A DNA stretch of 64,000 nt from Argopecten irradians (lineage: Eukaryota; Mollusca; Bivalvia; Pectinida; Pectinidae): the NCBI RefSeq assembly GCF_041381155.1, contig NC_091149.1, positions 10,556,609 to 10,620,608 on the forward strand, read 5' to 3'. How positions within the stretch are numbered: the first letter of the stretch is position 1; every line of letters starts with the position of its first letter. The notes under the pieces are model-generated. The model worked only from the letters and a program-made list of their open reading frames with translations, did not search any database and was not told the DNA's origin. Below, one piece after another: positions 22,623-34,934 of the stretch. Both the position numbers and the translations under genes were made by a program.

Positions 22623-25600
22623 CTGTAAAAGAAAATAAGTTGAGTTCTTGGTGTCAAAATATTCTGTATTTGCATATTAGTTAGCTGCCCTTTTTGGTAG
22701 GTATTGTTTGTACATCATGTGTTTGCCAGCGTAACTTAAAACTTTCGGAGAAAACGATGTGAATTGCGCCCACAAAATAATGACGTCACAATGGATACCT
22801 ACCTGCAAGGGAGCTAACTCTGCAATATGCATCCTCCTCAAAGGCATTAACAGCATTTTAAAATCTGCAGAATTGTGCTACTGCATATGTCGATATCGAA
22901 GAAACAAATTACTGCAGAACAATTTGTTTTCGCTTACCATTTATTTCCGCGTATTCCGCGTTCTATAAGAATTTGCGAAAAAAAAGCGTCGCGAAAAAAC
23001 TACTAATAGCGTTTTATCTGTAAATCGCCAAATTCAATCGTCGCGAAAAATTTCGGTAGCAATAAAACGCGAAATTAATTCTCTGAGAAAATAAAATTGG
23101 TTTACAGCGTGTTTCTTCACAATTAACAGTACAATATCGTTATATTAGACTATATGTTTTTAGTCTTACTTTAATAAGATTGGATTCAGTACAGTATATG
23201 TGGTGATGCAATATGGTTTATGTATTCGTGTATTTAAGGAGAAAGTTGCTGGCATATGAATGTATTGACAGTTTCGCGATAGGTTTGTGTACAAGCATCC
23301 TCGATACTCCATGGGTTCCGATCACTTACGATCTCCACACCACTGGACTATCTCATAGTAAAACTGAAGACAGCTTAGGGCAACAAATCTGAACCAATTA
23401 CAGATCTGCAAAAATCTCTTTGAAGACTACAGAGAGAGAGAGAGCGATGTCCTACTTCTAAGCCACACAGTCAACCACAGTGTACCGTTATACGGCTCTT
23501 TCGATGTACATCAAAGGACTTAATTGCCCGTTCTATTCTGTTGCCTCCAGTTTTTCTTTAAGATAGTCCAGGGGTGAAGAGGTCATTTGTGATCGGAACC
23601 CATGTAGTATCGAGGATGGAGTACAAGAAGACCAACTGTCAATTTTTGATGAGATTAATTGTACTCAAATTACGCCATTTTACACTCGTCTACTGTCATC
23701 TGATACTTACGAGCGTAAATAAATCCCGTTATCATTCCAGATAAAACTTGCATGGTCGCCATCAGGTTAAAGTCACGACACCAAGGAACGCCAAACGTCG
23801 TCACTGCGAGACTGACGAGCAGCAGCACGTGAAACGCATGCACGTGCACGACACGTAAAGCCAGGCCTATCAAGGTTGCCCCGATTAGTTCACCGATATA
23901 AGAACAGGTTATGTATGTGGATGCCATTGTCAAGGACACGTTTGTCAACTGTTGGAGGTCTGTTAGAGCAGTACTTACTAGAAACTGCGAATACCCCTGG
24001 AAAAAAGGGAGAAAGAAATTAATAAAATAAAATCTATGGCAATATCAATATAAATAAAAGTAGTTGAAAATTCCATGTTATTTTTTCCAAATGAAACTCT
24101 GTCCATTTATATATCCATTCCCGATACTCCAGGGGTTCCGATCACTTACTATCTCTACACCCCTTGACTATATCATAGTAAAATTGGAGGCAACAGAGCA
24201 GAACAGGTAATTTAGTCGTTTGATGTACATCAAAAGAGCCGTATAACGGTACACTATGTTGGCTGTTTGGCTGTGATGTTGGGCATCGCTCTGTCTGTAC
24301 ATTAAGTCTTCAAAGGGAATCTTTGCAGACCTGTGATTGGTTCAGATTTTTTCCCCTGAACTGCCTCCAATTTTACTATGAGATAGTCCAATGGTGTAGA
24401 GAGCGTAAGTAATCGGAACCTCTGGAGTATCGCGGATGTTATAGAACGTACGTACCAATTGTGACAAGAATCCGAATTTTATAAAAGAATATAAAGTTAA
24501 ACAATATTACATCTGTACACATCTTGCACCCATTAACAATATAATAACCATTCAATGCTAATCACCAATGACATGATGAAATGGAAATTCTAGGATATTG
24601 GATAAATTTTGATATTTAGATAAGGTAGGCGATGCAAGGGCGCTGCTGTCCAGAAATAGTAATTTAATCATGGTCATACAGCTTAGTTGTAAGCTGTCCA
24701 TACTGATGTCGCTGTAAGTAAGCGTATAGTTCGTAACCAGCTGATAGTCCATACTGAAGTCTGGGTTGTCCTAAATTTTAAGTTACACGGGATATAAATG
24801 ATCGACTTTAAGTGTTTGTTAATGATAACACTAGAAAAAAACAAACGCCGCGAAGGGAAAAACGTTATCTCTCTAAATGTTTATATTATATAGGACATTC
24901 CTTTTTTTCTTTTTTTTTAGTTCGAAGCATGGAGCACACATGACGAAGAAGACTAAGTACCGATAATCTAATGCAACAACAATTAAAAATGAATAAAAGT
25001 ATTATTGGGAAGATGCACGTAATATTGCGGTTTTGGTTTGATATTAAAAAAGTACTACCCCCAAAACGATATTTTCATTGCAAATGATGTGGTTAATATT
25101 GAGTAAAAATACCAAAACTGGTATTTTCACGTGGGTGAAAAATACCACATATATTTTCGCCATAAACGTTTATATTTTACTCTGTAAATGCAATAATTAA
25201 AAAGTGTTATATACCGTGATGCAACCCAAAGTATTTCAACTTTTTTTAAAAAAGTTAATTGTAAAAAGTGATTTAATTGACTCAGAGAATTTTCTCCAAA
25301 TACGTCACAAATGAATACAATGCACCTCCAGTTTTCATTTCGTGCATTGTCGGTATATCAGCGTGTGTTTACAAATAGAGACATGCTTGTTTCTAACCTG
25401 TTATTCTGAAAGAGATAACACGAATATACCGCAGTCCCTCAAAAAAAACATCCCCACACTTCATACACGCAACACACTGGATATATGGGAGGTCGTCCTT
25501 ACAAGACCTTGGCTGTTAGTAGGACGTAAATTTGATCAAACAAACAAACAAACAAACAAATCTACCCCAAATTAGACACCTCCACAATACAGTTTGGTTA

Positions 25601-28600
25601 CTTAAATGTCCAGACACCATGAAATATTTGAATTAATCTAAAGAAAAGTAAAACTTTTTTCATTGGTTTTAATCTAGTATCTTTAACAAGAGGCCCATGG
25701 GCCTTAACGGTCATCTGACTCATGGCACAAAACAACAAAGTCACAGTATAAAGTATTGGTTAACGATTAACATAAACAATACAGGGAACTCCTTTGTTGA
25801 ATACATAAGTTTCTGAAATAGGTAAAGGTCATTTGATAAACAAATTTGGTAGCCCTTCATCAATATATGGTTGTAACCCATTCAAGGATTAATATAAAGA
25901 GGAGTCAGATTTTAAAGCCAAATTTCAGCAAAGCTCCCATTTTGGACCTCCGCCGTACTATCCCAATGGGTATTACCTCGGTCCTTTGTAAAATATGATT
26001 GTCCTCACCTGAAGTCCCCCCTTCTGAATCAATTAAAACCCATATAGACCAGTTGTCGGTCATTGAGATCGGAGACCGAAACCTGAAAACAGGAATTGGG
26101 CCAGCAGCCATCTTGGAATACCAAATTCTTTATAAAAATGTTTGCATGCTGTTCGGCATCAATCAAAACCCCTACAGACCAATTTTCATTGAGATCGGAG
26201 ACTGAAACCTTAAAACAGGAAGTGGGCCAGCGGCCATCTTGGAATACCAAAATCTTTACGAAAATGTTTGCATGTTGTTCGGCAACAATTAAAACCCCTA
26301 CAGACCAATTTCCATTGAGATCGGAGACCGAAACCTTATATTTATATGTGCCGTAACTGGGCGAAAATTTTGACATGCTATTTTTCCATCGTTAATCTAT
26401 TAAAAACCATAAGGTTTGATGAATAAAGATGTAAAAATCATTCAAATGGCTTCAGATGACTTTTAAACGTTAGTTATAACACAGAAATTTTGTACTGTAA
26501 AATTGTTGTTTTTATGCCTTAAATATGTTTACATGGAAACATACCTGCAGAAATCACTTTACAATTACTAATAACATTGTAAAAATGTGTAATGTAATTG
26601 TAGACCACAATTTGGCTTCAAGGTCTGACCGTATGTACTCATTTCACTTCTCTATTGATGTAAATAAATGATTTTTGGCACTGTCCTTCCCCACTGTTGT
26701 TTCACACCAAATATGGATGAAATCCATCTAAGGATGAAGGAGAATTATGATTTTAAAGCTTAAATTAAGAAAAATTGCCCTTTTGGGGCCCTGCCCATCT
26801 GCCCCTAGGGGTGGGACCTATCTCATTTATATAAAATATGATCGTCCTTCCCCAATGATGTTTCAAACCAAATATGGCTGAAATCCATCCGAGAATGAAG
26901 GAGGAGTAGGATTTTAAAGCTTCAATTAAGAAAATTTGCCCTTTTGGGGCCTCACCCCTCAGCCCCTAGGGGTTGGACAAGGCTCATTTATATAAAATAT
27001 GATTGTCCTTCCCCCAATGATGTTTCACACTAAATATGGATGTAATCCATTCAAGGGTTAAGGAGGAGTAGGCTTTTGTATAAATAGTCTTACGCACGAC
27101 GCACGGCGCACGACGACGGACGAAACACGATGACAATAGGTCATCCTGACCTTCGGTCAGATGACCTGAAAAACTATTCCATTTCAATAAGTATTCTTTG
27201 CAGAAATAAACATGGCGTGTTCCGTTGTTAGTATGTGACTGACTGGGGTGTGCTGTTCTTTGTCTTGCATCATGTTTCAGTGAGATAACAATATTAGCTT
27301 CACTATTACCAAGAGTCACAACTCGAACATACTGCAGTCTCCCAAAACAAGAACGTACTTCTCACACGCTACACGCTCATGGGACATCAATTCTTATCAA
27401 CCAATATATAAGTTCTTTTTACAATTTCTTTATCTGTACCTTAATATTTTGCTAAGAATAATTATTGTTTTTATATCGCAAAGCCAAATTTCTCTTTCAA
27501 ATATTCCAAATGCGTTGCAATTGTTGATAAAATCATAAGATTAAATAGTTACAAATATTGTAATCTAACAATAGGTGAATATTCGATCCCTTTTTTCACT
27601 TTCTTTTTTATCTTCTAAATATACCAAAAGTAAATTTTTGTTCATTGTTTTGTAAAATAGCGAAATACCATCGTATGTCACGGATAAAAGTGACAAGTAG
27701 TCAAATAACTTATATATCATTTAATTTGTTTTCCATATTGGACATCTGCGACAAAACACCTGTGCGCGAATTTGAACTAATGTACATACATCTTATTACA
27801 TGTATAAGTACATTTTTGTAGATCCGGCCTTCGGCTTCCACTTGCCTAAGGGTAAATTGCGCTCCATTGTGCTATATAGTTTAATATTTGTCTACTTTGT
27901 CCCGCATTACTGTTCGTGTCATATTATGTAATCGTGTTCGTTTTGTATGTCTTTATAAAGGGGCAGATCGCCTCGAAAATTTGACAATTTTGTTTTGTCC
28001 ACACGGTTGGAATTACTTCCTTGTCCCATATTTACCGTTTAAATTTTATGTGCCGTAACTAGGCGAATATTTTGGCATGTTAATTTTCATTAATCTATTA
28101 AAAATCATAAGGTTTGATGAATTAAGCCGTGAAAATCATTTAAATGCCTTCAGACGCCTAATGTTAGTTACAACACAGAAATCATGTACCGTAAATTATT
28201 CTTTTTATGCCTTCCCTGCAGAAATCACTTTACAATTACCAATAATACTGTACAAATGTGACATGAAATTGCTGACAACAATTTTGCTGCATGGTCTGAC
28301 AGTAGGAACTAATTTCGCTTCACTACAGATGTATACATAATGATTTTTGGCAGTGCTGCTAAAAATCATTTTCCGCTCTTATTGGTATTTGTAAAATTAA
28401 AGTCAATACTTTGAAAGTACTGTAATTTTCAAAATGTTAGTAACGTTTGGTAATGAATAACATAATAAAAGCTTAACTTATCTTATTCGTGAGTATGAAA
28501 AACACAGCACATATAACTTTAAGTTAAGGGATTTATGAAACTGGACCCTGGTTACCATTGCGATATGTGTACTCTAGCTATTGTAAAACGGTATACTCAC

Positions 28601-28663
28601 ACAGCAGAGATGTGAAAGAAACAATAAACTTGAATAACACTTTTCCCTAGTGATGGTATACAT
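21559..28663 (-). CDS. MFSD4-like (sodium-glucose-type) major facilitator transporter, three coding exons
   Basis: Twelve-helix MFS transporter whose layout resembles MFSD4A/MFSD4B (the sodium-dependent glucose transporter 1 family). Exons 28601-28663, 23711-23996 and 21559-22622 splice in phase to about 470 residues, close to the family size. Exon 2 carries helices 1-3 (GYSQFLVSTALTDLQQLTNV, YIGELIGATLIGLALRV, the loop WCRDFNLMATMQ and LSGMITGFIYA). Exon 3 continues FVEMMRVWG...YAMSFSYSIGSLLVSFFF, then a long extracellular loop with several N-x-S/T sites and the C-terminal helices to a KEKDGK end. The substrate cannot be read from the sequence. An AATAAA on this strand near 21380 may be the poly(A) signal. 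The first, 63-nt exon is my inference. Confidence 0.82.
22660..22832. mobile_element. Palindromic MITE (family 3), 40 bp from an acceptor
   Basis: Starts TATTCTGTATTTGCATATTA and ends CAAGGGAGCTAACTCTGCAA, the inverted arms of the 20686-20869 family. It lies just upstream of the exon 3 acceptor of the transporter. Confidence 0.75.
23297..23617. mobile_element. Foldback MITE (family 4) in transporter intron 2
   Basis: The ends CATCCTCGATACTCCATGGG and CCCATGTAGTATCGAGGATG are inverted repeats. The homology extends about 75 bp inwards (GTTCCGATCACTTACGATCT, CACTGGACTATCTCATAGTA). Confidence 0.8.
23711..23996 (-). CDS. MFSD4-like transporter exon 2
   Basis: Acceptor CCCTTTTTTCCAG|GGGTAT, donor TACGCTC|GTAAGT. 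286 nt, phase 0 in and phase 1 out. Encodes the first three membrane helices. Confidence 0.88.
24114..24438. mobile_element. Foldback MITE (family 4), second copy, transporter intron 1
   Basis: CCCGATACTCCAGGGGTTCC at the left and GGAACCTCTGGAGTATCGCG at the right, with long inverted arms. Related to 23297-23617. Confidence 0.8.
24439..25688. other. Transporter intron 1, no recognised exon
   Basis: AT-rich. It includes a (CAAA)n tract near 25540 and a short dispersed repeat (ATACCGCAGTC..CAAAA) that recurs near 27332. Confidence 0.55.
25689..27172. mobile_element. ~1.5-kb non-autonomous repeat with AAGAGGCCCATGGGCC start and GGTCATCTGAC-type ends
   Basis: Begins AAGAGGCCCATGGGCCTTAA-CGGTCATCTGACT and ends CGGTCAGATGACCTGAAAAA, so GGTCATCTGAC is inverted at the ends. 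Inside are three tandem ~118-bp units (26045-26340, GAGATCGGAGAC), two ~160-bp GGGGCC-containing units (26700-27060) and an ACG-rich microsatellite (27091-27130). A shorter fragment with the same start lies at 53038-53100. Confidence 0.7.
26345..26690. repeat. Dispersed ~340-bp repeat, copy 1
   Basis: ATGTGCCGTAACTGGGCGAA followed by a TGCAGAAATCACTTTACAAT block. The same order recurs at 28046-28355 with about 80% similarity by eye. Confidence 0.7.
28046..28355. repeat. Dispersed ~340-bp repeat, copy 2
   Basis: ATGTGCCGTAACTAGGCGAA, then CTGCAGAAATCACTTTACAA; parallels 26345-26690. It is outside the 25689-27172 element, so this unit moves or duplicates separately. Confidence 0.7.
28601..28663 (-). 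CDS. Probable first coding exon of the MFSD4-like transporter
   Basis: ATG at 28663-28661 encodes MYTITREKCYSSLLFLSHLC C and ends at a good donor (TGCTGT|GTGAGTAT) in phase 0. Joined to exon 2 it completes transmembrane helix 1 (LLFLSHLCC-GYSQFLVSTAL). No other nearby ATG and donor gives the right phase and a hydrophobic join. Inference, not proven. Confidence 0.5.
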
Positions 28664-29249
28664 ATTCTCCTCCTATAGCTCACCCGCAGTGTATCTCTGA
28701 GATGATGCGTGGCGAATAACCAGGAGTTAAATGAACACCACAGAGGCAACACGTGTAGTAACAGAACACGACAAGATACAATCGGCAGTGTTATCAAAAG
28801 TTTTCAATACAATCTGTCATAATAGTTGAAATTATTTCGTTTTTCCTTTCGTTTTCGCACCATATATAAATTCCTGCGGAAACTTAAACAGTATTACCAA
28901 GAATATTTGGGCACCACATCGCAAAATAGACACTTTACAACTTTAGATGTGGTTTTCGGTATACTCCAATATTAATTAACGAAGCGACAAATACTTACAA
29001 CTAGAATTCTTATCTATCTGATTAATCAACTCGGGCTCGGTTGACAATATATGAATATGTATTTCAGGTGTAAAACATGTTTTTGATAGCAACATACTGT
29101 CACTTAAACGTCCATCACATATGTTGTTGATGTTAAATAATGAATGTAAGCCTACGCATACAAACTATCTTCATTGCTTCTTCAGCCTTTCTTTTAGTGA
29201 GTTCTAATCCGCGAGGTTAAACATAGAGACAGCGTGACATTGTATAGAT
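28664..29249. other. Upstream of the transporter, nothing recognised
   Basis: Presumed 5'UTR and promoter, AT-rich. No motif strong enough to name. Confidence 0.5.
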
Positions 29250-29715
29250 TTTCCTTCAACGGCAAATGTGGCCCTCTATTTTTATCAACAACAAAGTGAT
29301 CCTCTATATAAACGACAGAGGTGATGTGGTCCTCTATTTCTATCAACGACAAACAAAGTGGTCCTCTATTTATATAAACGACAGAGGTGATGTGGTCCTC
29401 TATTTCTATCAACAACAAAGTGATCCTCTATTTCCATAAACGACAGAGGTGATGTGGTCCTCTATTTCTATCAACAACAAACAAAGTGATACTCTATTTA
29501 TATAAACGACAGAGATGATGTGGTCCTCTATTTCCATAAACGACACAGGTGGTGTGGTCCTCTATTTCTATCAACAACTGAGGCAATGTGGTCCTCTAAT
29601 TTTTGTCAACAACAAACGATGTGGGCCACTATTTCTATCAACGACAAACGATGTGGTCATCTATTTTCTATCAACGACAAACGATGTGGTCCTCTATTTC
29701 TAACAACGACGGAGG
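29250..29715. repeat. Minisatellite, GTGGTCCTCTATTTCTATCAAC-type
   Basis: Roughly a dozen imperfect copies of a 28-35 bp unit in which GTGGTCCTCTATTT alternates with CAACGACAAA or AAACGACAGAG. No gene flank is recognisable. Confidence 0.85.
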
Positions 29716-30129
29716 TTTATTTCCATTTCCATCAACGTCAAAACTGTGACACATTTTGTTCTGCCAATGACACTTAAAGGCGATATAAACTCTCTTCTCT
29801 CTAATGGGAATGACTACTTCAAATGAACTGTTACACACATAACAATTTAAACACATATATAGCCGAATTTAAGATAGGAGTAGACGAATGAATAAACAAC
29901 ACGTCCATAGTCACGCATTATTATTTTCTAAATGATTATTGTAACATCTTGTTAATGTTTCCAAGGCCACAGATCCACCAGATCATAAAATATTCCATTA
30001 ATAAACTGTGTAAGGAGTGATCTTGCTGCTGAAGAAGCATATACACAAGGAAACATCTGTTGTATAATGTACATATTGTACAATTTCTCCGCATACCAAC
30101 TCAGTAGGGGTTGGTAAGGCCCTAATAGC

Positions 30130-33037
30130 TTCAACAATTTCTTTTGGTCGGCTTTACACCTTTGTCCGTAATCATAAAGCCAAGATATTCCGTCTCTTCT
30201 CTTGAAGAAAGTGCATTTTTAAGCTTTAGTTTGAGTCCATGTTGTCTTAATTTGTTGAAGGACTATCTGTAAGTGTTTCAGGTGTTCTTCAGCTGTCCTA
30301 CTGTAAATTATGACATGCAGTCAAGGTAATGCCGTGGCGAATTGTTCATCATCCTTGTTAATACAATATTCATCAATTCTTGGGAAGGACTAGGGCAGGG
30401 GCGTTACAGTAGTCCGCAAGGCCATTCTGTTCGAACTGGAATTAGTCCCTTTGTGACAGGCAAAAGCTGTTCTCTTTTGTTTTACCTTTCCTCGTCGAGT
30501 TCTACTTGCCAATATCCACTTTTCAAATCTAATGTAGTGAAATGTTTTGTGTGTCCTAGGAGGTCAAAATGTCATCTATCAAAGGAAGGAGGTACTGACA
30601 ATCAGGGGGGTAACGATCTTATTTAAACTCCTTAAAATCTACACACCATTTCTCGTCACTTCCATTTTCTTATCAACTTACCACTAAGCCTAAAACTCCA
30701 GGACTTCTAGTTCCTATCTATGACCTTTGCCTTTAACATTCTCGTCAATGGGCTTCGTCCTACTACTTGACGTTTCTTCAGGGGTGTCCTGTAAGGTCGG
30801 TTCTTAATTGGTTTGTGATCTCTGTTTCTATATGCATCTTAACTGTCTTTGTATGTCCAAGCTGAGAAATCCTTTTTGGCGAATAGATCCTTGTTTCTTT
30901 CTTAATATCTTTAGTGTCTCAGCACTGTACTCGTCTGGTACATCTACCTCCTTAAAAGTTTTCTTCGTCTTTGTCATCGTCTTTTGTCGCAGTTATACTT
31001 GAAATGTTCTTTAGTCTTCTTAAGGCCTGTGCTTTGCCTACTACACTTCCTCGTTTTAGGTTAAATCGTCCTGTGTTGTTTGGTTATGTATCAAGATTAG
31101 GTATCTTGCGAGGGTTCGTGACCTTTGTTACACGTTTGTAAGGTCAAACCGGTTCCATCATATATACAAGTGTCATTTTGCTGATATCTCTAAGAGCTTT
31201 GATCCTGGTATCTTAAAAGTTCTTGGGAGTCTTACCTGACATACCGTTGCGTTTGCGGTAACTTAAACAATGTCTTGGGGTGGTCCTTATTATTGAGGCA
31301 ATATGTATGTCTTCCTCTAATTGAACATAGGTCTTACCTATACGCCATACACTTGCAAGGTCATAAAATACATTCTAACGCCATTTTGTTTAAGAAATCT
31401 AAACCAAGGATGCAGTTTCTGTTTCATGCCTTCAACAAGACATAAAATTTATGTCTTAAGGTCAAATGTCTTATTTGAAATGAAATGTCTGCTTGAACCT
31501 ATTACCTTGAGCGGTGTACTGCTGATACGGATTGGAGAGCCATGCTTTCTTTTCTTAGTCGTGGTTTTATTCGGTAACATCTTAAAAAATCCTATTGCTG
31601 ATTATGGAAACCTCAGCACCTGTGTCTAAGAGAGCTCTTAATTTTTTGTTTACCTATTTTTTATCACAGTTGTTACTTGGGTTACCCGATATTTCTATTT
31701 TCTTAGACACATGCTTCTTATTTCTTTTTAACCTCGCCCCATCGGTTTCCTTATGAAGCGAGGTCATTAGTTTAACGGCCTACCTTTTCTTTTTAATTGG
31801 GGGACAGTTCTTTCTTATGTGACCTTCTTCATTACATTGAAAACATCTTAATTTTGATCTTTGTTTATTTGCGACCTAATGAATGCACTTGTGGGGGGGT
31901 TTGAGGTTATGCACTCTGTTACCATGTACTTATACGACCTATTTTGAGTTTGGTTACTGATATCATGCCTATTGTCTGAAATACCTATTTCTAGGGGCTC
32001 TAATTAGGGTGGTCTTGTCTGCCTCTGATGTTATTTCCTAAAACTTATTTACTGTCTTGTACTGTCGCGTGGTTCTATATCTTATGATATTGTTTTGTTT
32101 TACATTTATAACACTGTCTCTGTCTGGTGTGGTCAATGTCCATTGGTTCTTCTCGCCTCGTGTTAGTTTCGTTATGTCTATAGGTTAAAGTGTGTGTCTT
32201 GGTAGGGGCTACTGAGGGTCATATACATGTTCCTGTTCTTGGCCTTAAGAGCATGTCATTATCATTATTCATGTCTTGGTCTAGATTGAACCTTTTCCTA
32301 AGGTTCTGTTCGCGCATAGCTATATCGTACCGCCCTCTCTAATGTGTTCTGGGTCCTCGCGCATAAACCTTCATCTTAAACATAGTCGAAATGCAACCCA
32401 TCACAAAAAGGCGTTAACTAATTGTTTTGAACGATGCCCTTTTCACATTCCTGGGCATCAGGATACGCGTCCTTCTGCTACTTGCAGGAGTCGTTCAACG
32501 TATATCTGGACGCTTTCGTCCTGTTTCACCACCCCCCCCCCCCCCCCTCTATTTCTGTATCGTTTTACGTAATAAGGCCATAGCTTGATGCGAAGCTGTT
32601 ATGTCAGCGAATCTTTGTTTGAGGAGTTTCTTAAGGTCCTCCTCAAGACAGATCTCCCTCTATAAATCGTCTAAATATCGTTTGATAAAATAACCCTACT
32701 GAACCTACACTTGTTTGATACCGCTATTTTAGGGGATTTCCTTGTCATCTAGCCCTACTAATTTCGCGTATTTTTCTATTTCTTTTATCCAGGTCTTGAA
32801 TTTAGTGGGGGTCACCCTCAAATGACCTAACGATACCTGGAAAACTTCCCTGTGCTACTGTCATAGCTGCAGGAGAAGTTCTTAAAAATGTTGTGCCATG
32901 TTTCTGAACACTACCTCACTATCGTCCTGAGCAAATATTTGATCTGTGGGCATATTTTTTTTATTTTGTTCTGTCTGTGTTAGACCTGCCATACGCTCAG
33001 TTAATTGGGCCATGTCTACATCTAAATTGAGAGACAT
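30130..33037 (-). mobile_element. Decayed Ty3/gypsy LTR retrotransposon (gag, protease, partial RT)
   Basis: Read on the minus strand, a gag-like start (MSLNLDVDMAQLTERM at 33037) is followed by a capsid-like stretch near 32790 (FKTWIKEIEKYAKLVGLDD). A CCHC zinc knuckle lies at 31795-31852 (CFQCNEEGHIRKNCP), an aspartic-protease core near 31600-31640 (ALLDTGAEVS), and reverse-transcriptase blocks at 30480-30545 (FTTLDLKSGYWQVELDE) and 30105-30185 (YLGFMITDKG). Many frameshifts and stops occur. RNase H and integrase are missing, so the copy is truncated and inactive. Confidence 0.85.
32527..32547. repeat. Poly-C tract
   Basis: Uninterrupted run of C inside the decayed gag region. Confidence 0.9.
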
Positions 33038-33038
33038 A

Positions 33039-33041
<3 letters not shown>

Positions 33042-33063
<22 letters not shown>
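33042..33063. repeat. Poly-T tract beside the gag start
   Basis: Homopolymer just upstream of the gag ATG on the element's strand. Confidence 0.9.
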
Positions 33064-33069
<6 letters not shown>

Positions 33070-34136
33070 TTGCCAAAAAATATGCTATACTGACCAGTAC
33101 CTGGTTTCTAAACTACCAAAACTATACCATAAATACCTAAACAACATTAATAATGGTCAGCTAATAGAGGTTACTAATCAAAGTAGAGAAATTTCGCTTA
33201 CCTTTAGCCCGTCTGTTTCTTCGTATTAAAGGTTCTTTTCTTTTCTTCTTTATATTGAAGATCCTATGGTCACACAGCACCAATTAACATAACTCTCTTA
33301 CCCACCTTGTCGTCCTATGGATGGCTGTGTTGGTCGAAATGACGACAAGGTGGTAGGGTAGAAGCTTTGTTGACGGCTTTTATTCAAAGTGTAAGACAAG
33401 AGTTCTCACTTTCTCTCTCTCTCAAAGGTGTGCCTAGACGGAGGCGGGTGACCGAGGTGTATGTGTGGCGGAAGTAACCCAGTCTCAGTCTTTATTCCCC
33501 GTCTGATGTCGTCTAATTTCAGTCTAGTTTCAGGCACTAAGTTTCCAGTCTCTCAGTCTAGTTTCCGTCTCTAGTTTTCAGTCTCCGGCTTGTTTCAGTA
33601 TGACTGGTTCCCTATAGCGGGCCCTCTAATGTATAATGATATGGGTACTTGACTGCGGTACACGTAGCCGGTGGGACACATGCTTTGCCCCAATGGTTAC
33701 CCACATCAATATAAGACTGTTCAAAATTTACTAATTTTTTTAATTCAGAATACAGCCTTACCGGCGCCAGATGCAGGCTTAACAAAATAGAAAATGTTTT
33801 TGATTTCTAGAAACTGGACTTGGTTTGAGGCTGGACAGAACCGCCTGAATAATGCACATTTTTGCTTCAATATATACTGCGCAGTTTAAACAGTGTGTGG
33901 ACCACGTGATGTCCTGTCATTCCTTCCAGAACATTCCACGTAGTCCCTACCATACCCATACAATATTTTGTAACAATTAACTAATAAATTTGGTCACCTA
34001 GTTTAACACGTGCATAGGACGTGCAACGTTCCCTGTTCATGGCTTTCCTCAAATGTAGTCGCTATAAGTATGGTACCGTAACATTTTACTGTTAGTTCGG
34101 TCACCTAGTTTGGTCATGCCTTAAAACAACAACCTT
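33064..34136. other. Possible LTR or leader of the gypsy remnant
   Basis: Contains a perfect inverted pair CACCTTGTCGTC / GACGACAAGGTG (33303-33352) and repeated AGTCT/TTTCAGTCT words (33480-33600). No second LTR is visible, so LTR identity is unproven. Confidence 0.35.
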
Positions 34137-34619
34137 CCAAGGCCACAGATCCACATGGTTGGTATTAAAATAAATATTATTGTATTCTTATAATAAAATA
34201 CACTATAATTTAATCAGCCCCCGCATCCCACAATTAACCATACTTCTGAGTCATTCAAATACCTCCACTTCCCTGTTTACCTACGGGCATATTCAAATAA
34301 CATCTATTGTTGTATACTAGCCTGTGTCACATCGGTTTAACACTGTAATAACAAACAATTTCTCCGGCCTACAGATCCACTCCAGATTCATAAAATATTC
34401 CATTAATATCTCCGCATACCAACTCAAGTTCTATATGCATATCAAAGAACATGTACAGTGCATGTGTTTTATACTCCGTATTTCAGTTAAAATTAACTAC
34501 TATTGCATTATCAACAAGAAAACGTTAAATTGGCTTTCCCTGAAACCATGTTAAAAATTTTGTGGGAATGTTGATATATCAAATATGGTTTTAGTGATAA
34601 TATAATTCAATTTCAATTT

Positions 34620-34934
34620 GAAAGATACTCCATCGCCGACAGAGCATACACGATACTAACCAATTGAAAAATAATTGTTGTTTAATCATAATTTATTTTA
34701 CTTCTGGTGCATGCACAATCAGTACTTCAATCCATATAGGAACTAGTATCATGATGTATCATGACACAACTATTTATTTTTTAATATTTTATCTTGAAGT
34801 CAAATAATAAATTCAAGCTATTCAATTGTAATGGTGTAAAGTAAGTACCTTTTGTAACTGAAGAAAAATACTCAATCGTCTGCTCCAGTTTTTGAGTGAA
34901 AAAATACAATTTATCAGCGATGGAGCATCTTTAA
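34620..34934. mobile_element. TTAA-type MITE, copy C
   Basis: AAAGATACTCCATCGCCGAC at the left, GCGATGGAGCATCTTTAA at the right, with the same internal order as copy B. Confidence 0.82.

Larger units (their letters stand above)
29957..34430. repeat. Shared sequence blocks flanking the gypsy remnant
   Basis: CCAAGGCCACAGATCCACC, ATAAAATATTCCATTAATA and TTTCTCCGCATACCAACTCA occur in 29957-30115 and again, rearranged, in 34136-34430. They may be an older repeat into which the retroelement inserted. Confidence 0.55.

Noticed and set aside
26029..26376. 115-codon repeat protein
   Set aside because: Frame through three 118-bp tandem units of a dispersed repeat.
29250..29715. CRISPR-like repeat-spacer pattern
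   Set aside because: The intervening segments are also variants of the same words; an imperfect minisatellite.
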